Origin: Hydractinia symbiolongicarpus
Taxonomy: Eukaryota; Cnidaria; Hydrozoa; Anthoathecata; Hydractiniidae
NCBI RefSeq assembly: GCF_029227915.1
Contig: NC_079881.1
Coordinates: 28,869,501-28,933,500 of the forward strand
Direction of reading: 5' to 3'
DNA: 64,000 bases
The notes under the pieces are model-generated. The model saw nothing but the letters and a program-made list of their open reading frames with translations. It had not been told where the DNA came from and made no database searches. Positions 10,267 through 23,500 of this stretch are shown piece after piece. The position numbers and the translations under genes were made by a program. Within the stretch, counting starts at the first letter, position 1. Every line of letters begins with the position of its first letter.

Positions 10267-12294
10267 ATGAGACTTGTAGTCTTCAAACTTGTTTTCATTT
10301 TTGATGAGACGCTGAATAAAAGAAGTTTAAACGCCGGCAAACGAAAACCTGCGATTTCCCGTGAATCTCAGACTCGGCCTGTAAAGTCAAAAGTATACAA
10401 AGAAAGTACCCATTGTGTAAACTCAATTCCCGAACGATTTTTTAAATTATCTTTTCACCACTAAAACGCATGAGTCTTGTAGTTTTTAAAAATGTTTTCA
10501 TTTTTGATGAGACGCTGAATAAAAGAAGTTTAATCGCCAGCAAACGAAAACCCGCCATTTCCCGTAAACCCCGGACTCGGCCCGTATAATCAAAAGTATA
10601 CAAAGAAAGTACCCAGGGAGTAAACTCATTTCCTAAACGATTTTTTAAATTATTTTTTCACCACTAAAACGCATGAGACTTGTAGTTTTCAAAAATGTTT
10701 TCATTTTTGATGAGACGCTGAATAAAAGAAGTTTAATCGCTGGCAAACGAAAACCTGCGATTTCCCGTAAATCCCGGACTCGGCCCGTATAGTCGAATGT
10801 ATACAAAGAAAGTACCTTGTGAGAAAACTCATTTCCAGAACGATTTTTTAAATTATTTTTCACCACTAAAACGCATAAGACTTGTAGTTTTTAAAAATGT
10901 TTTCATTTTTGATGAGACGCTGAATAAAAAAAGTTTAATCGCCGGCAAACGAAAACCCGCGATTTCCCGTAAATCCCGGGCTTGGCCTGTATAGTCAAAA
11001 GTATAAAAAGAAAGTACCCAGGGAGTAAATTCATTTCCCGAACGATTTTTTAAATTATTTTTTCACCACTAAAACGCATGAGACTTGTAGTCTTCAAACT
11101 TGTTTTCATTTTTGATGAGACGCTGAATAAAAGAAGTTTAATCGCCGGCAAACGAAAACCTGCGATTTCCCGTAAATCCCAGACTCGGCCTGTAAAGTCA
11201 AAAGTATACAAAGAAAGTACCCATTGTGTAAACTCATTTCCCGAACGATTTTTTAAATTATCTTTTCACCACTAAAACGCATGAGTCTTGTAGTTTTTAA
11301 AAATGTTTTCATTTTTGATGAGACGCTGAATAAAAGAAGTTTAATCGCCAGCAAACGAAAACCCGCCATTTCCCGTAAACCCCGGACTCGGCCCGTATAA
11401 TCAAAAGTATACAAAGAAAGTACCCAGGGAGTAAACTCATTTCCCAAACGATTTTTTAAATTATTTTTTCACCACTAAAACGCATGAGACTTGTAGTTTT
11501 CAAAAATGTTTTCATTTTTGATGAGACGCTGAATAAAAGAAGTTTAATCGCTGGCAAACGAAAACCTGCGATTTCCCGTAAATCCCGGACTCAGCCCGTA
11601 TAGTCGAATGTATACAAAGAAAGTACCTTGTGAGAAAACTCATTTCCAGAACGATTTTTTAAATTATTTTTCACCACTAAAACGCATAAGACTTGTAGTT
11701 TTCAAAAATGTTTTCATTTTTGATGAGACGCTGAATAAAAAAAGTTTATTCGCCGGCAAACGAAAACCCGCGATTTCCCGTAAATCCCGGGCTTGGCCTG
11801 TATAGTCAAAAGTATAAAAAGAAAGTACCCAGGGAGTAAATTCATTTCCCGAACGATTTTTTAAATTATTTTTTCACCACTAAAACGCATGAGACTTGTA
11901 GTCTTCAAACTTGTTTTCATTTTTTATGAGACGCTGAATAAAAGAAGTTTAATCGCCGGCAAACGAAAATCTGCGATTTCCCGTAAATCCCAGACTCGGC
12001 CTGTAAAGTCAAAAGTATACAAAGAAAGTACCCATTGTGTAAACTCATTTCCCGAACGATTTTTTAAATTATCTTTTCACCACTAAAACGCATGAGTCTT
12101 GTAGTTTTTAAAAATGTTTTCATTTTTGATGAGACGCTGAATAAAAGAAGTTTAATCGCCAGCAAACGAAAACCCGCCATTTCCCGCAAACCCCGGACTC
12201 GGCCCGTATAATCAAAAGTATACAAAGAAAGTACCCAGGGAGTAAACTCATTTCCCGAACGATTTTTTAAATTATTTTTTCACCACTAAAACGC
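10267..12294. repeat. 811-bp tetramer HOR, 2.5 copies
   Basis: Copies at 10267-11077 and 11078-11888, then a half copy at 11889-12294. Order: a CTTCAAACTTG monomer with AGTCAAAAG after CTGTAA; a GAGTCTTGTAG monomer with CGCCATTTCCCG and AAACCCCGG; a CCTGCGATTT monomer with TACCTTGTGAGAAAAC; and a CATAAGAC monomer with AAAAAAAGTTTA. The 811-bp length (4 x 203 - 1) comes from a one-T deletion (TTATTTTTCACC) in the third unit. The array exits after the second monomer of the third copy. Confidence 0.87.
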
Positions 12295-13309
12295 ATGAGA
12301 CTTGTAGTTCTCAAAAATGTTTTCATTTTTGATGGGACGCTGAATAAAAGAAGTTTAATCGCCGGCAAACGAAAACCCGCGATTTCCCTTAAATCCCGGA
12401 CTCAGGCCGTATAGTCAAAAGTATACAAGGAAAGTACCCATGGAGTAAACTCATTTTCCGAACGATTTTTTAAATTATTTTTTCACCACTAAAACGAATG
12501 AGACTTCTAGTTTTCAAAAATGTTTTCATTTTTGATGAGACGCTGAATAAAAGAAGTTTAATCGCTGGCAAACGAAAACCTGCAATTTCCCGTAAATCCC
12601 GGACTCGGCCCGTATAGTCAAAAGTATAAAAAGAAAGTACCCAGGGTGTAAACTCATTTCCCGAACGATTTTTTGAATTATTTTTTCACCACTAAAGCCC
12701 ATGAGACTTGTAGTTTATAAAAAGGTTTTCATTTTTGATGAGACGCTGAATAAAAGAAGTTTAATCGCCGGAAAACGAAAACCCGCGACTTCCCGTAAAT
12801 CCCGGGCTTGGTCCGTATAGTCGAATGTATACAAAGAAAGTACCCTGTGAGTAAACTCATTTCCAAAACGATTTTTTAAATTATCTTTTCACCACTAAAA
12901 CGCATGAGACTTGTAGTTTTCAAAAATGTTTTCATTTTTTATGAGACGCTTAATGAAAGAGGTTTAATTGCCCGCAAACGAAAACTCGCGATGTCCCGTA
13001 AATCCCGGGCTTGGCCCGTATAGTCGAATGTATACAAAGAAAGAACCCTGTGAGTAATCTCATTTCCAGAACGATTTTTTAAATTATTTTTTCACCACTA
13101 AAACGCATAAGACTTGTAGTTTTCAAAAATGTTTTCATTTTTGATGAGACGCTGAATAAAAGAAGTTTAATCGCCGGCAAACGAAAACCCGCAATTTCCC
13201 GTAAATCCCGGGCTTGGCCCGTATAGTCGAATGTATACAAAGAAAGAGCCCTGTGAGTAATCTCATTTTCCGAACGATTTTTTAAATTATTTTTTCACCA
13301 ATAAAACGC
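12295..13309. repeat. Return of A-B-F-D-E subtypes
   Basis: Five monomers (1015 bp) of the subtypes seen before 9.9 kb: A (TTCTCAAAAATG, ATGGAG), B (TATAAAAAG), F (TATAAAAAGG), D (CTCGCGATG) and an E-like unit beginning ATAAGAC. Their order is not that of the nonamer, because B leads directly to F. The 811-bp tetramer therefore looks inserted into, or expanded within, the older domain. Confidence 0.78.
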
Positions 13310-13716
13310 ATGAGACTTGTTGTTTTCAAAAATTGTTTTCATTTTTGATGAGACGTTTAATAAAAGAGGTTTAATCGCTGGCAAACGAAAACCAGCGATT
13401 TCCCCTAAATCCCGGGCTTGGCCCGTGTAGTCGAATGTATACAAAGAAAGTACCCTGTGAGTAAACTCATTTCCAAAACGATTTTTTAAATTATTTTTTC
13501 ACCACTAAAACGCATAAGACTTGTAGTTTTCAAAAATGTTTTCATTTTTGATGAGACGCTTAATAAAAGAAGTTTAATCGCCGGCAAACGAAAACCCGCG
13601 ACTTCCCGTAAATCCCGGACTCGGCCCGTATAGTCAAAAGTATACAAAGAAAGTACCCACGAAGTAAACTCATTTCCCGAACGATTTTTTGAATTATTTT
13701 TTCACCACTAAAACGC
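13310..13716. repeat. Two boundary monomers before the short-unit domain
   Basis: The first unit is 204 bp because of an extra T (CAAAAATTGTTTTC) and has GAGACGTTTAATAAAAGAGG with CCAGCGATTTCCCC. The second begins ATAAGAC and carries CCACGAAGTAAAC. CCAGCGATTTCCCC is typical of the J and L units that follow, so this is the left edge of that family. Confidence 0.72.
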
Positions 13717-16544
13717 ATGAGACTTGTAGTTTTCAAAAATGTTTTCATTTTTGATGAGACGCTTAATAAAAGAAGTTTAATGGCCGGCAAACGAAAAACC
13801 GCGATTTCCCGTAAATCCCGGGCTTGGCCCGTATAGTCAAAAGTATACAAAGAAAGTACCCAGGGAGTAAACTCATTTCCCGAACGATTTTTTAAATTAT
13901 TTTTTCACCACTAAAATGCATGAGACTTGTAGTTTTCAAAAATGTTTTCATTTTTTATGAGACGCTTAATGAAAGAGGTTTAATCGCCGGCAAACGAAAA
14001 CCAGCGATTTCCCCTAAATCCCGGGCTTGGCCCGTATAGTCGAATGTATACAAAGAAAGTACCCAGGGAGTAAACTCATTTCCCGAACGATTTTTTAAAT
14101 TATTTTTTCACCACTAAAACATGAGACTTGTAGTTTTCAAAAATTTTTCATTTTTAATGGGACGCTGAATAAAAGAAGTTTAATCGCCGGCAAACGAAAA
14201 CCCGCGATTTCCCGTAAATCCCGGACTCGGCCCGTATAGTCAAAAGTATACAAAGAAAGTACCCAGGGAGTAAACTCATTTTCCGAACGATTTTTTAAAT
14301 TACTTTTTCACCAATAAAACGCATGAGACTTGTAGTTTTCAAAAATGTTTTCATTTTTGATGAGACGCTTAATGAAAGAGGTTTAATCGCTGGCAAACGA
14401 AAACCAGCGATTTCCCTTAAATCCCGGGCTTGACCCGTGTAGTCGAATGTATACAAAGAAAGTACCCAGGGAGTAAACTCATTTCCCGAACGATTTTTAA
14501 AATTTTTTTTCACCACTAAAACGCATGAGACTTGTAGTTTTCAAAAGTGTTTTCATTTTTGATGAGATGCTTAATGAAAGAGGTTTAATCGCCGGCAAAC
14601 GAAAACCCGCGATTTCCCGTAAATCCCGGGCTTGGCCCGTATAGTCGAATGTATACAAAGAAAGAACCCTGTGAGTAATCTCATTTCCCGAACGATTTTT
14701 TGAATTATTTTTTTACCACTAAAACGCATGAGACTTGTAGTTTTCAAAAATGTTTTCAATTTTGATTAGACGCTGAATAAAAGGAGTTTAATCGCCGGCA
14801 AACGGAAACCCGCGACTTCCCTTAAATTCCGGACTCGGTCCGTATAGTCAAAAGTATACAAAGAAAGTACCCAGGGAGTAAACTCATTTCCCGAACGATT
14901 TTTTAAATTATTTTTTCACCACTAAAACATGAGACTTGTAGTTTTCAAAAATTTTTCATTTTTGATGGGACGCTGAATAAAAGAAGTTTAATCGCCGGCA
15001 AACGAAAACCCGCGATTTCCCGTAAATCCCGGACTCGGCCCGTATAGTCAAAAGTATACAAAGAAAGTACCCAGGGAGTAAACTCATTTTCCGAACGATT
15101 TTTTAAATTACTTTTTCACCAATAAAACGCATGAGACTTGTAGTTTTCAAAAATGTTTTCATTTTTGATGAGACGCTTAATAAAAGAAGTTTAATCGCCG
15201 GCAAACGAAAACCCGCGATTTCCCGTAAATCCCGGGCTTGGCCCGTATAGTCAAAAGTATACAAAGAAAGTACCCAGGGAGTAAACTCATTTCCCGAACG
15301 ATTTTTTAAATTATTTTTTCACCACTAAAATGCATGAGACTTGTAGTTTTCAAAAATGTTTTCATTTTTTATGAGACGCTTAATGAAAGAGGTTTAATCG
15401 CCGGCAAACGAAAACCAGCGATTTCCCCTAAATCCCGGGCTTGGCCCGTATAGTCGAATGTATACAAAGAAAGTACCCAGGGAGTAAACTCATTTCCCGA
15501 ACGATTTTTTAAATTATTTTTTCACCACTAAAACATGAGACTTGTAGTTTTCAAAAATTTTTCATTTTTGATGGGACGCTGAATAAAAGAAGTTTAATCG
15601 CCGGCAAACGAAAACCCGCGATTTCCCGTAAATCCCGGACTCGGCCCGTATAGTCAAAAGTATACAAAGAAAGTACCCAGGGAGTAAACTCATTTTCCGA
15701 ACGATTTTTTAAATTACTTTTTCACCAATAAAACGCATGAGACTTGTAGTTTTCAAAAATGTTTTCATTTTTGATGAGACGCTTAATGAAAGAGGTTTAA
15801 TCGCTGGCAAACGAAAACCAGCGATTTCCCCTAAATCCCGGGCTTGACCCGTGTAGTCGAATGTATACAAAGAAAGTACCCAGGGAGTAAACTCATTTCC
15901 CGAACGATTTTTAAATTTTTTTTTCACCACTAAAACGCATGAGACTTGTAGTTTTCAAAAGTGTTTTCATTTTTGATGAGATGCTTAATGAAAGAGGTTT
16001 AATCGCCGGCAAACGAAAACCCGCGATTTCCCGTAAATCCCGGGCTTGGCCCGTATAGTCGAATGTATACAAAGAAAGAACCCTGTGAGTAATCTCATTT
16101 CCCGAACGATTTTTTGAATTATTTTTTTACCACTAAAACGCATGAGACTTGTAGTTTTCAAAAATGTTTTCAATTTTGATTAGACGCTGAATAAAAGGAG
16201 TTTAATCGCCGGCAAACGGAAACCCGCGACTTCCCTTAAATTCCGGACTCGGTCCGTATAATCAAAAGTATACAAAGAAAGTACCCAGGGAGTAAACTCA
16301 TTTTCCGAACGATTTTTTAAATTATTTTTTCACCACTAAAACATGAGACTTGTAGTTTTCAAAAATTTTTCATTTTTGATGGGACGCTGAATAAAAGAAG
16401 TTTAATCGCCGGCAAACGAAAACCCGCGATTTCCCGTAAATCCCGGACTCGGCCCGTATAGTCAAAAGTATACAAAGAAAGTACCCAGGGAGTAAACTCA
16501 TTTTCCGAACGATTTTTTAAATTACTTTTTCACCAATAAAACGC
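13717..16544. repeat. 1414-bp heptamer HOR, two tandem copies
   Basis: Copies 13717-15130 and 15131-16544, each O-J-K (606 bp) plus L-M-N-K (808 bp). O: CTTAATAAAAG with GGCTTGGCCCG. J: TTTTTTATGAGACGC with CCAGCGATTTCCCC, ending AAAACATGAG. K: CAAAAATTTTTC and GATGGGACGCTG. L: GCTTGACCCGTGTAG. M: AAAAGTGTTTTC and GAGATGC. N: GATTAGACGC and AAACGGAAACC. Fixed indels make units of 201 (J, N) or 202 bp (K, L). The exact 1414-bp spacing of L-type units supports duplication of the whole heptamer. Confidence 0.87.
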
Positions 16545-18364
16545 ATGAGACTTGTAGTTTTCAAAAATGTTTTCATTTTTGATGAGACGCTTAATGAAAG
16601 AGGTTTAATCGCTGGCAAACGAAAACCAGCGATTTCCCCTAAATCCCGGGCTTGACCCGTGTAGTCGAATGTATACAAAGAAAGTACCCAGGGAGTAAAC
16701 TCATTTCCCGAACGATTTTTAAAATTTTTTTTCACCACTAAAACGCATGAGACTTGTAGTTTTCAAAAGTGTTTTCATTTTTGATGAGATGCTTAATGAA
16801 AGAGGTTTAATCGCCGGCAAACGAAAACCCGTGATTTCCCGTAAATCCCGGGCTTGGCCCGTATAGTCGAATGTATACAAAGAAAGAACCCTGTGAGTAA
16901 TCTCATTTCCCGAACGATTTTTTGAATTATTTTTTTACCACTAAAACGCATGAGACTTGTAGTTTTCAAAAATGTTTTCATTTTTGATTAGACGCTGAAT
17001 AAAAGGAGTTTAATCGCCGGCAAACGGAAACCCGCGACTTCCCTTAAATTCCGGACTCGGTCCGTATAGTCAAAAGTATACAAAGAAAGTACCCAGGGAG
17101 TAAACTCATTTTCCGAACGATTTTTTAAATTATTTTTCACCAATAAAACGCATGAGACTTGTAGTTTTCAAAAATGTTTTCATTTTTGATGAGACGCTTA
17201 ATGAAAGAGGTTTAATCGCTGGCAAACGAAAACCAGCGATTTCCCCTAAATCCCGGGCTTGACCCGTGTAGTCGAATGTATACAAAGAAAGTACCCAGGG
17301 AGTAAACTCATTTCCCGAACGATTTTTAAAATTTTTTTTCACCACTAAAACGCATGAGACTTGTAGTTTTCAAAAGTGTTTTCATTTTTGATGAGATGCT
17401 TAATGAAAGAGGTTTAATCGCCGGCAAACGAAAACCCGCGATTTCCCGTAAATCCCGGGCTTGGCCCGTATAGTCGAATGTATACAAAGAAAGAACCCTG
17501 TGAGTAATCTCATTTCCCGAACGATTTTTTGAATTATTTTTTTACCACTAAAACGCATGAGACTTGTAGTTTTCAAAAATTTTTCATTTTTGATGGGACG
17601 CTGAATAAAAGAAGTTTAATCGCCGGCAAACGAAAACCCGCGATTTCCCGTAAATCCCGGACTCGGCCCGTATAGTCAAAAGTATACAAAGAAAGTACCC
17701 AGGGAGTAAACTCATTTTCCGAACGATTTTTTAAATTACTTTTTCACCAATAAAACGCATGAGACTTGTAGTTTTCAAAAATGGTTTCATTTTTGATGAG
17801 ACGCTTAATAAAAGAAGTTTAATCGCCGGCAAACGAAAACCCGCGATTTCCCGTAAATCCCGGGCTTGGCCCGTATAGTCAAAAGTATACAAAGAAAGTA
17901 CCCAGGGAGTAAACTCATTTCCCGAACGATTTTTTAAATTATTTTTTCACCACTAAAATGCATGAGACTTGTAGTTTTCAAAAATGTTTTCATTTTTTAT
18001 GAGACGCTTAATGAAAGAGGTTTAATCGCCGGCAAACGAAAACCAGCGATTTCCCCTAAATCCCGGGCTTGGCCCGTATAGTCGAATGTATACAAAGAAA
18101 GTACCCAGGGAGTAAACTCATTTCCCGAACGATTTTTTAAATTATTTTTTCAACACTAAAACATGAGACTTGTAGTTTTCAAAAATTTTTCATTTTTGAT
18201 GGGACGCTGAATAAAAGAAGTTTAATCGCCGGCAAACGAAAACCCGCGATTTCCCGTAAATCCCGGACTCGGCCCGTATAGTCAAAAGTATACAAAGAAA
18301 GTACCCAGGGAGTAAACTCATTTTCCGAACGATTTTTTAAATTACTTTTTCACCAATAAAACGC
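16545..18364. repeat. Rearranged modules L-M-N, L-M-K, O-J-K
   Basis: Three modules of 607, 607 and 606 bp. The first lacks K: N runs directly into L through TTATTTTTCACCAATAAAAC. The second lacks N: M runs into K at 17557, where the preceding end is ACTAAAACGC and not the usual ACTAAAAC. These are one-monomer losses from the L-M-N-K module. Confidence 0.82.
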
Positions 18365-20588
18365 ATGAGACTTGTAGTTTTCAAAAATGTTTTCATTTTT
18401 GATGAGACGCTTAATAAAAGAAGTTTAATCGCCGGCAAACGAAAACCCGCGATTTCCCGTAAATCCCGGGCTTGGCCCGTATAGTCAAAAGTATACAAAG
18501 AAAGTACCCAGGGAGTAAACTCATTTCCCGAACGATTTTTTAAATTATTTTTTCACCACTAAAATGCATGAGACTTGTAGTTTTCAAAAATGTTTTCATT
18601 TTTTATGAGACGCTTAATGAAAGAGGTTTAATCGCCGGCAAACGAAAACCAGCGATTTCCCCTAAATCCCGGGCTTGGCCCGTATAGTCGAATGTATACA
18701 AAGAAAGTACCCAGGGAGTAAACTCATTTCCCGAACGATTTTTTAAATTATTTTTTCACCACTAAAACATGAGACTTGTAGTTTTCAAAAATTTTTCATT
18801 TTTGATGGGACGCTGAATAAAAGAAGTTTAATCGCCGGCAAACGAAAACCCGCGATTTCCCGTAAATCCCGGACTCGGCCCGTATAGTCAAAAGTATACA
18901 AAGAAAGTACCCAGGGAGTAAACTCATTTTCCGAACGATTTTTTATATTACTTTTTCACCAATAAAACGCATGAGACTTGTAGTTTTCAAAAATGTTTTC
19001 ATTTTTGATGAGACGCTTAATGAAAGAGGTTTAATCGCTGGCAAACGAAAACCAGCGATTTCCCCTAAATCCCGGGCTTGACCCGTGTAGTCGAATGTAT
19101 ACAAAGAAAGTACCCAGGGAGTAAACTCATTTCCCGAACGATTTTTAAATTTTTTTTTCACCACTAAAACGCATGAGACTTGTAGTTTTCAAAAGTGTTT
19201 TCATTTTTGATGAGATGCTTAATGAAAGAGGTTTAATCGCCGGCAAACGAAAACCCGCGATTTCCCGTAAATCCCGGGCTTGGCCCGTATAGTCGAATGT
19301 ATACAAAGAAAGAACCCTGTGAGTAATCTCATTTCCCGAACGATTTTTTGAATTATTTTTTTACCACTAAAACGCATGAGACTTGTAGTTTTCAAAAATG
19401 TTTTCAATTTTGATTAGACGCTGAATAAAAGGAGTTTAATCGCCGGCAAACGGAAACCCGCGACTTCCCTTAAATTCCGGACTCGGTCCGTATAGTCAAA
19501 AGTATACAAAGAAAGTACCCAGGGAGTAAACTCATTTCCCGAACGATTTTTTAAATTATTTTTTCACCACTAAAACATGAGACTTGTAGTTTTCAAAAAT
19601 TTTTCATTTTTGATGGGACGCTGAATAAAAGAAGTTTAATCGCCAGCAAACGAAAACCCGCGATTTCCCGTAAATCCCGGACTCGGCCCGTATAGTCAAA
19701 AGTATACAAAGAAAGTACCCAGGGAGTAAACTCATTTTCCGAACGATTTTTTAAATTACTTTTTCACCAATAAAACGCATGAGACTTGTAGTTTTCAAAA
19801 ATGTTTTCATTTTTGATGAGACGCTTAATGAAAGAGGTTTAATCGCTGGCAAACGAAAACCAGCGATTTCCCCTAAATCCCGGGCTTGACCCGTGTAGTC
19901 GAATGTATACAAAGAAAGTACCCAGGGAGTAAACTCATTTCCCGAACGATTTTTAAAATTTTTTTTCACCACTAAAACGCATGAGACTTGTAGTTTTCAA
20001 AAGTGTTTTCATTTTTGATGAGATGCTTAATGAAAGAGGTTTAATCGCCGGCAAACGAAAACCCGCGATTTCCCGTAAATCCCGGGCTTGGCCCGTATAG
20101 TCGAATGTATACAAAGAAAGAACCCTGTGAGTAATCTCATTTCCCGAACGATTTTTTGAATTATTTTTTTACCACTAAAACGCATGAGACTTGTAGTTTT
20201 CAAAAATGTTTTCATTTTTGATTAGACGCTGAATAAAAGGAGTTTAATCGCCGGCAAACGGAAACCCGCGACTTCCCTTAAATTCCGGTCTCGGTCCGTA
20301 TAGTCAAAAGTATACAAAGAAAGTACCCAGGGAGTAAACTCATTTTCCGAACGATTTTTTAAATTATTTTTCACCAATAAAACGCATGAGACTTGTAGTT
20401 TTCAAAAATGTTTTCATTTTTGATGAGACGCTTAATGAAAGAGGTTTAATCGCTGGCAAACGAAAACCAGCGATTTCCCCTAAATCCCGGGCTTGACCCG
20501 TGTAGTCGAATGTATACAAAGAAAGTACCCAGGGAGTAAACTCATTTTCTGAACGATTTTTTAAATTATTTTTTCACCACTAAAGCCC
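18365..20588. repeat. Third heptamer copy plus L-M-N and L
   Basis: O-J-K-L-M-N-K at 18365-19778 (1414 bp), then L-M-N at 19779-20385 and a final L at 20386-20588. The ten-monomer run O-J-K-L-M-N-K-L-M-N at 18365-20385 matches 15131-17151 at an offset of 3234 bp, including the missing K. The duplicated unit may therefore be larger than the heptamer. The final L has TTTTCTGAACG and GCCC, which lead into the P unit of the next domain. Confidence 0.83.
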
Positions 20589-23500
20589 ATGAGACTTGTA
20601 GTTTTTAAAAATGTTTTCATTTTTGATTAGACGCTGAATAAAAGGAGTTTAATCGCCGGCAAACGAAAACCCGCCATTTCCCGTAAATCCCGGGCTTGGC
20701 CCGTATAGTCAAAAGTATACTAAGAAAGTACCCAGGGAGTAAACTCATTTCCCGAACGATTTTTTATATTATTTTTTCACCACTAAAACGCATGAGACTT
20801 GTAGTTTTCAAAAATGTTTTCATTTTTGATGGGACGCTGAATAAAAGAAGTTTAATCGCCGGCAAACGAAAACCCGCGATTTCCCGTAAATCCCGGACTC
20901 GGCCCGTATAGTCAAAAGTATACAAAGAAAGTACCCAGGGAGTAAACTCATTTTCCGAACGATTTTTTAAATTACTTTTTCACCAATAAAACGCATGAGA
21001 CTTGTAGTTTTCAAAAATGTTTTCATTTTTGATGAGACGCTTAATGAAAGAGGTTTAATCGCTGGCAAACGAAAACCAGCGATTTCCCCTAAATCCCGGG
21101 CTTGACCCGTGTAGTCGAATGTATACAAAGAAAGTACCCAGGGAGTAAACTCATTTCCCGAACGATTTTTAAAATTTTTTTTCACCACTGAAACGCATGA
21201 GACTTGTAGTTTTCAAAAGTGTTTTCATTTTTGATGAGATGCTTAATGAAAGAGGTTTAATCGCCGGCAAACGAAAACCCGCGATTTCCCGTAAATCCCG
21301 GGCTTGGCCCGCATAGTCGAATGTATACAAAGAAAGAACCCTGTGAGTAATCTCATTTCCCGAACGATTTTTTGAATTATTTTTTTACCACTAAAACGCA
21401 TGAGACTTGTAGTTTTCAAAAATGTTTTCATTTTTGATTAGACGCTGAATAAAAGGAGTTTAATCGCCGGCAAACGGAAACCCGCGACTTCCCTTAAATT
21501 CCGACTCGGTCCGTATAGTCAAAAGTATACAAAGAAAGTACCCAGGGAGTAAACTCATTTTCCGAACGATTTTTTAAATTACTTTTTCACCAATAAAACG
21601 CATGAGACTTGTAGTTTTCAAAAGTGTTTTCATTTTTGATGAGACGCTTAATGAAAGAGATTCAATCGCTGGCAAACGAAAACCAGCGATTTCCCCTAAA
21701 TCCCGGGCTTGACCCGTGTAGTCGAATGTATACAAAGAAAGTACCCAGGGAGTAAACTCATTTCCCGAACGATTTTTAAAATTTTTTTTCACCACTAAAA
21801 CGCATGAGACTTGTAGTTTTCAAAAGTGTTTTCATTTTTGATGAGATGCTTAATGAAAGAGGTTTAATCGCCGGCAATCGAAAACCTGCGATTTCCCGTA
21901 AATCCCGGGCTTGGCCCATATAGTCAAAAGTATACTAAGAAAGTACCCAGGGAGTAAACTCATTTCCCGAACGATTTTTTATATTATTTTTTCACCACTA
22001 AAACGCATGAGACTTGTAGTTTTCAAAATTGTTTTCATTTTTGATGAGATGCTTAATGAAAGAGGTTTAATCGCCGGCAATCGAAAACCTGCGATTTCCC
22101 GTAAATCCCGGGCTTGGCCCATATAGTCAAAAGTATACTAAGAAAGTACCCAGGGAGTAAACTCATTTCCCGAACGATTTTTTATATTATTTTTTCACCA
22201 CTAAAACGCATGAGACTTGTAGTTTTCAAAATTGTTTTCATTTTTGATGGGACGCTGAATAAAAGAAGTTTAATCGCCGGCAAACGAAAACCCGCGATTT
22301 CCCGTAAATCCCGGACTCGGCCCGTATAGTCAAAAGTATACAAGGAAAGTACCCATGGAGTAAACTCATTTTCCGAACGATTTTTTAAATTATTTTTTCA
22401 CCAATAAAACGCATGAGACTTGTAGTTTTCAAAAATTTTTCATTTTTGATGGGACGCTGAATAAAAGAAGTTTAATCGCCGGCAAACGAAAACCCGCGAT
22501 TTCCCGTAAATCCCGGACTCCGCCCGTATAGTCAAAATTATACAAAGAAAGTACCCAGGGAGTAAACTCATTTTCCGAACGATTTTTTAAATTATTTTTT
22601 CACCACTAAAGCCCATGAGACTTGTAGTTTTTAAAAATGTTTTCATTTTTGATTAGACGCTGAATAAAAGGAGTTTAATCGCCGGCAAACGAAAACCCGC
22701 CATTTCCCGTAAATCCCGGGCTTGGCCCGTATAGTCAAAAGTATACTAAGAAAGTACCCAGGGAGTAAACTCATTTCCCGAACGATTTTTTATATTATTT
22801 TTTCACCACTAAAACGCATGAGACTTGTAGTTTTCAAAATTGTTTTCATTTTTGATGGGACGCTGAATAAAAGAAGTTTAATCGCCGGCAAACGAAAACC
22901 CGCGATTTCCCGTAAATCCCGGACTCGGCCCGTATAGTCAAAAGTATACAAGGAAAGTACCCATGGAGTAAACTCATTTTCCGAACGATTTTTTAAATTA
23001 ATTTTTCACCAATAAAACGCATGAGACTTGTAGTTTTCAAAAGTGTTTTCATTTTTGATGAGATGCTTAATGAAAGAGGTTTAATCGCCGGCAATCGAAA
23101 ACCTGCGATTTCCCGTAAATCCCGGGCTTGGCCCATATAGTCAAAAGTATACTAAGAAAGTACCCAGGGAGTAAACTCATTTCCCGAACGATTTTTTATA
23201 TTATTTTTTCACCACTAAAACGCATGAGACTTGTAGTTTTCAAAATTGTTTTCATTTTTGATGAGATGCTTAATGAAAGAGGTTTAATCGCCGGCAATCG
23301 AAAACCTGCGATTTCCCGTAAATCCCGGGCTTGGCCCATATAGTCAAAAGTATACTAAGAAAGTACCCAGGGAGTAAACTCATTTCCCGAACGATTTTTT
23401 ATATTATTTTTTCACCACTAAAACGCATGAGACTTGTAGTTTTCAAAATTGTTTTCATTTTTGATGGGACGCTGAATAAAAGAAGTTTAATCGCCGGCAA

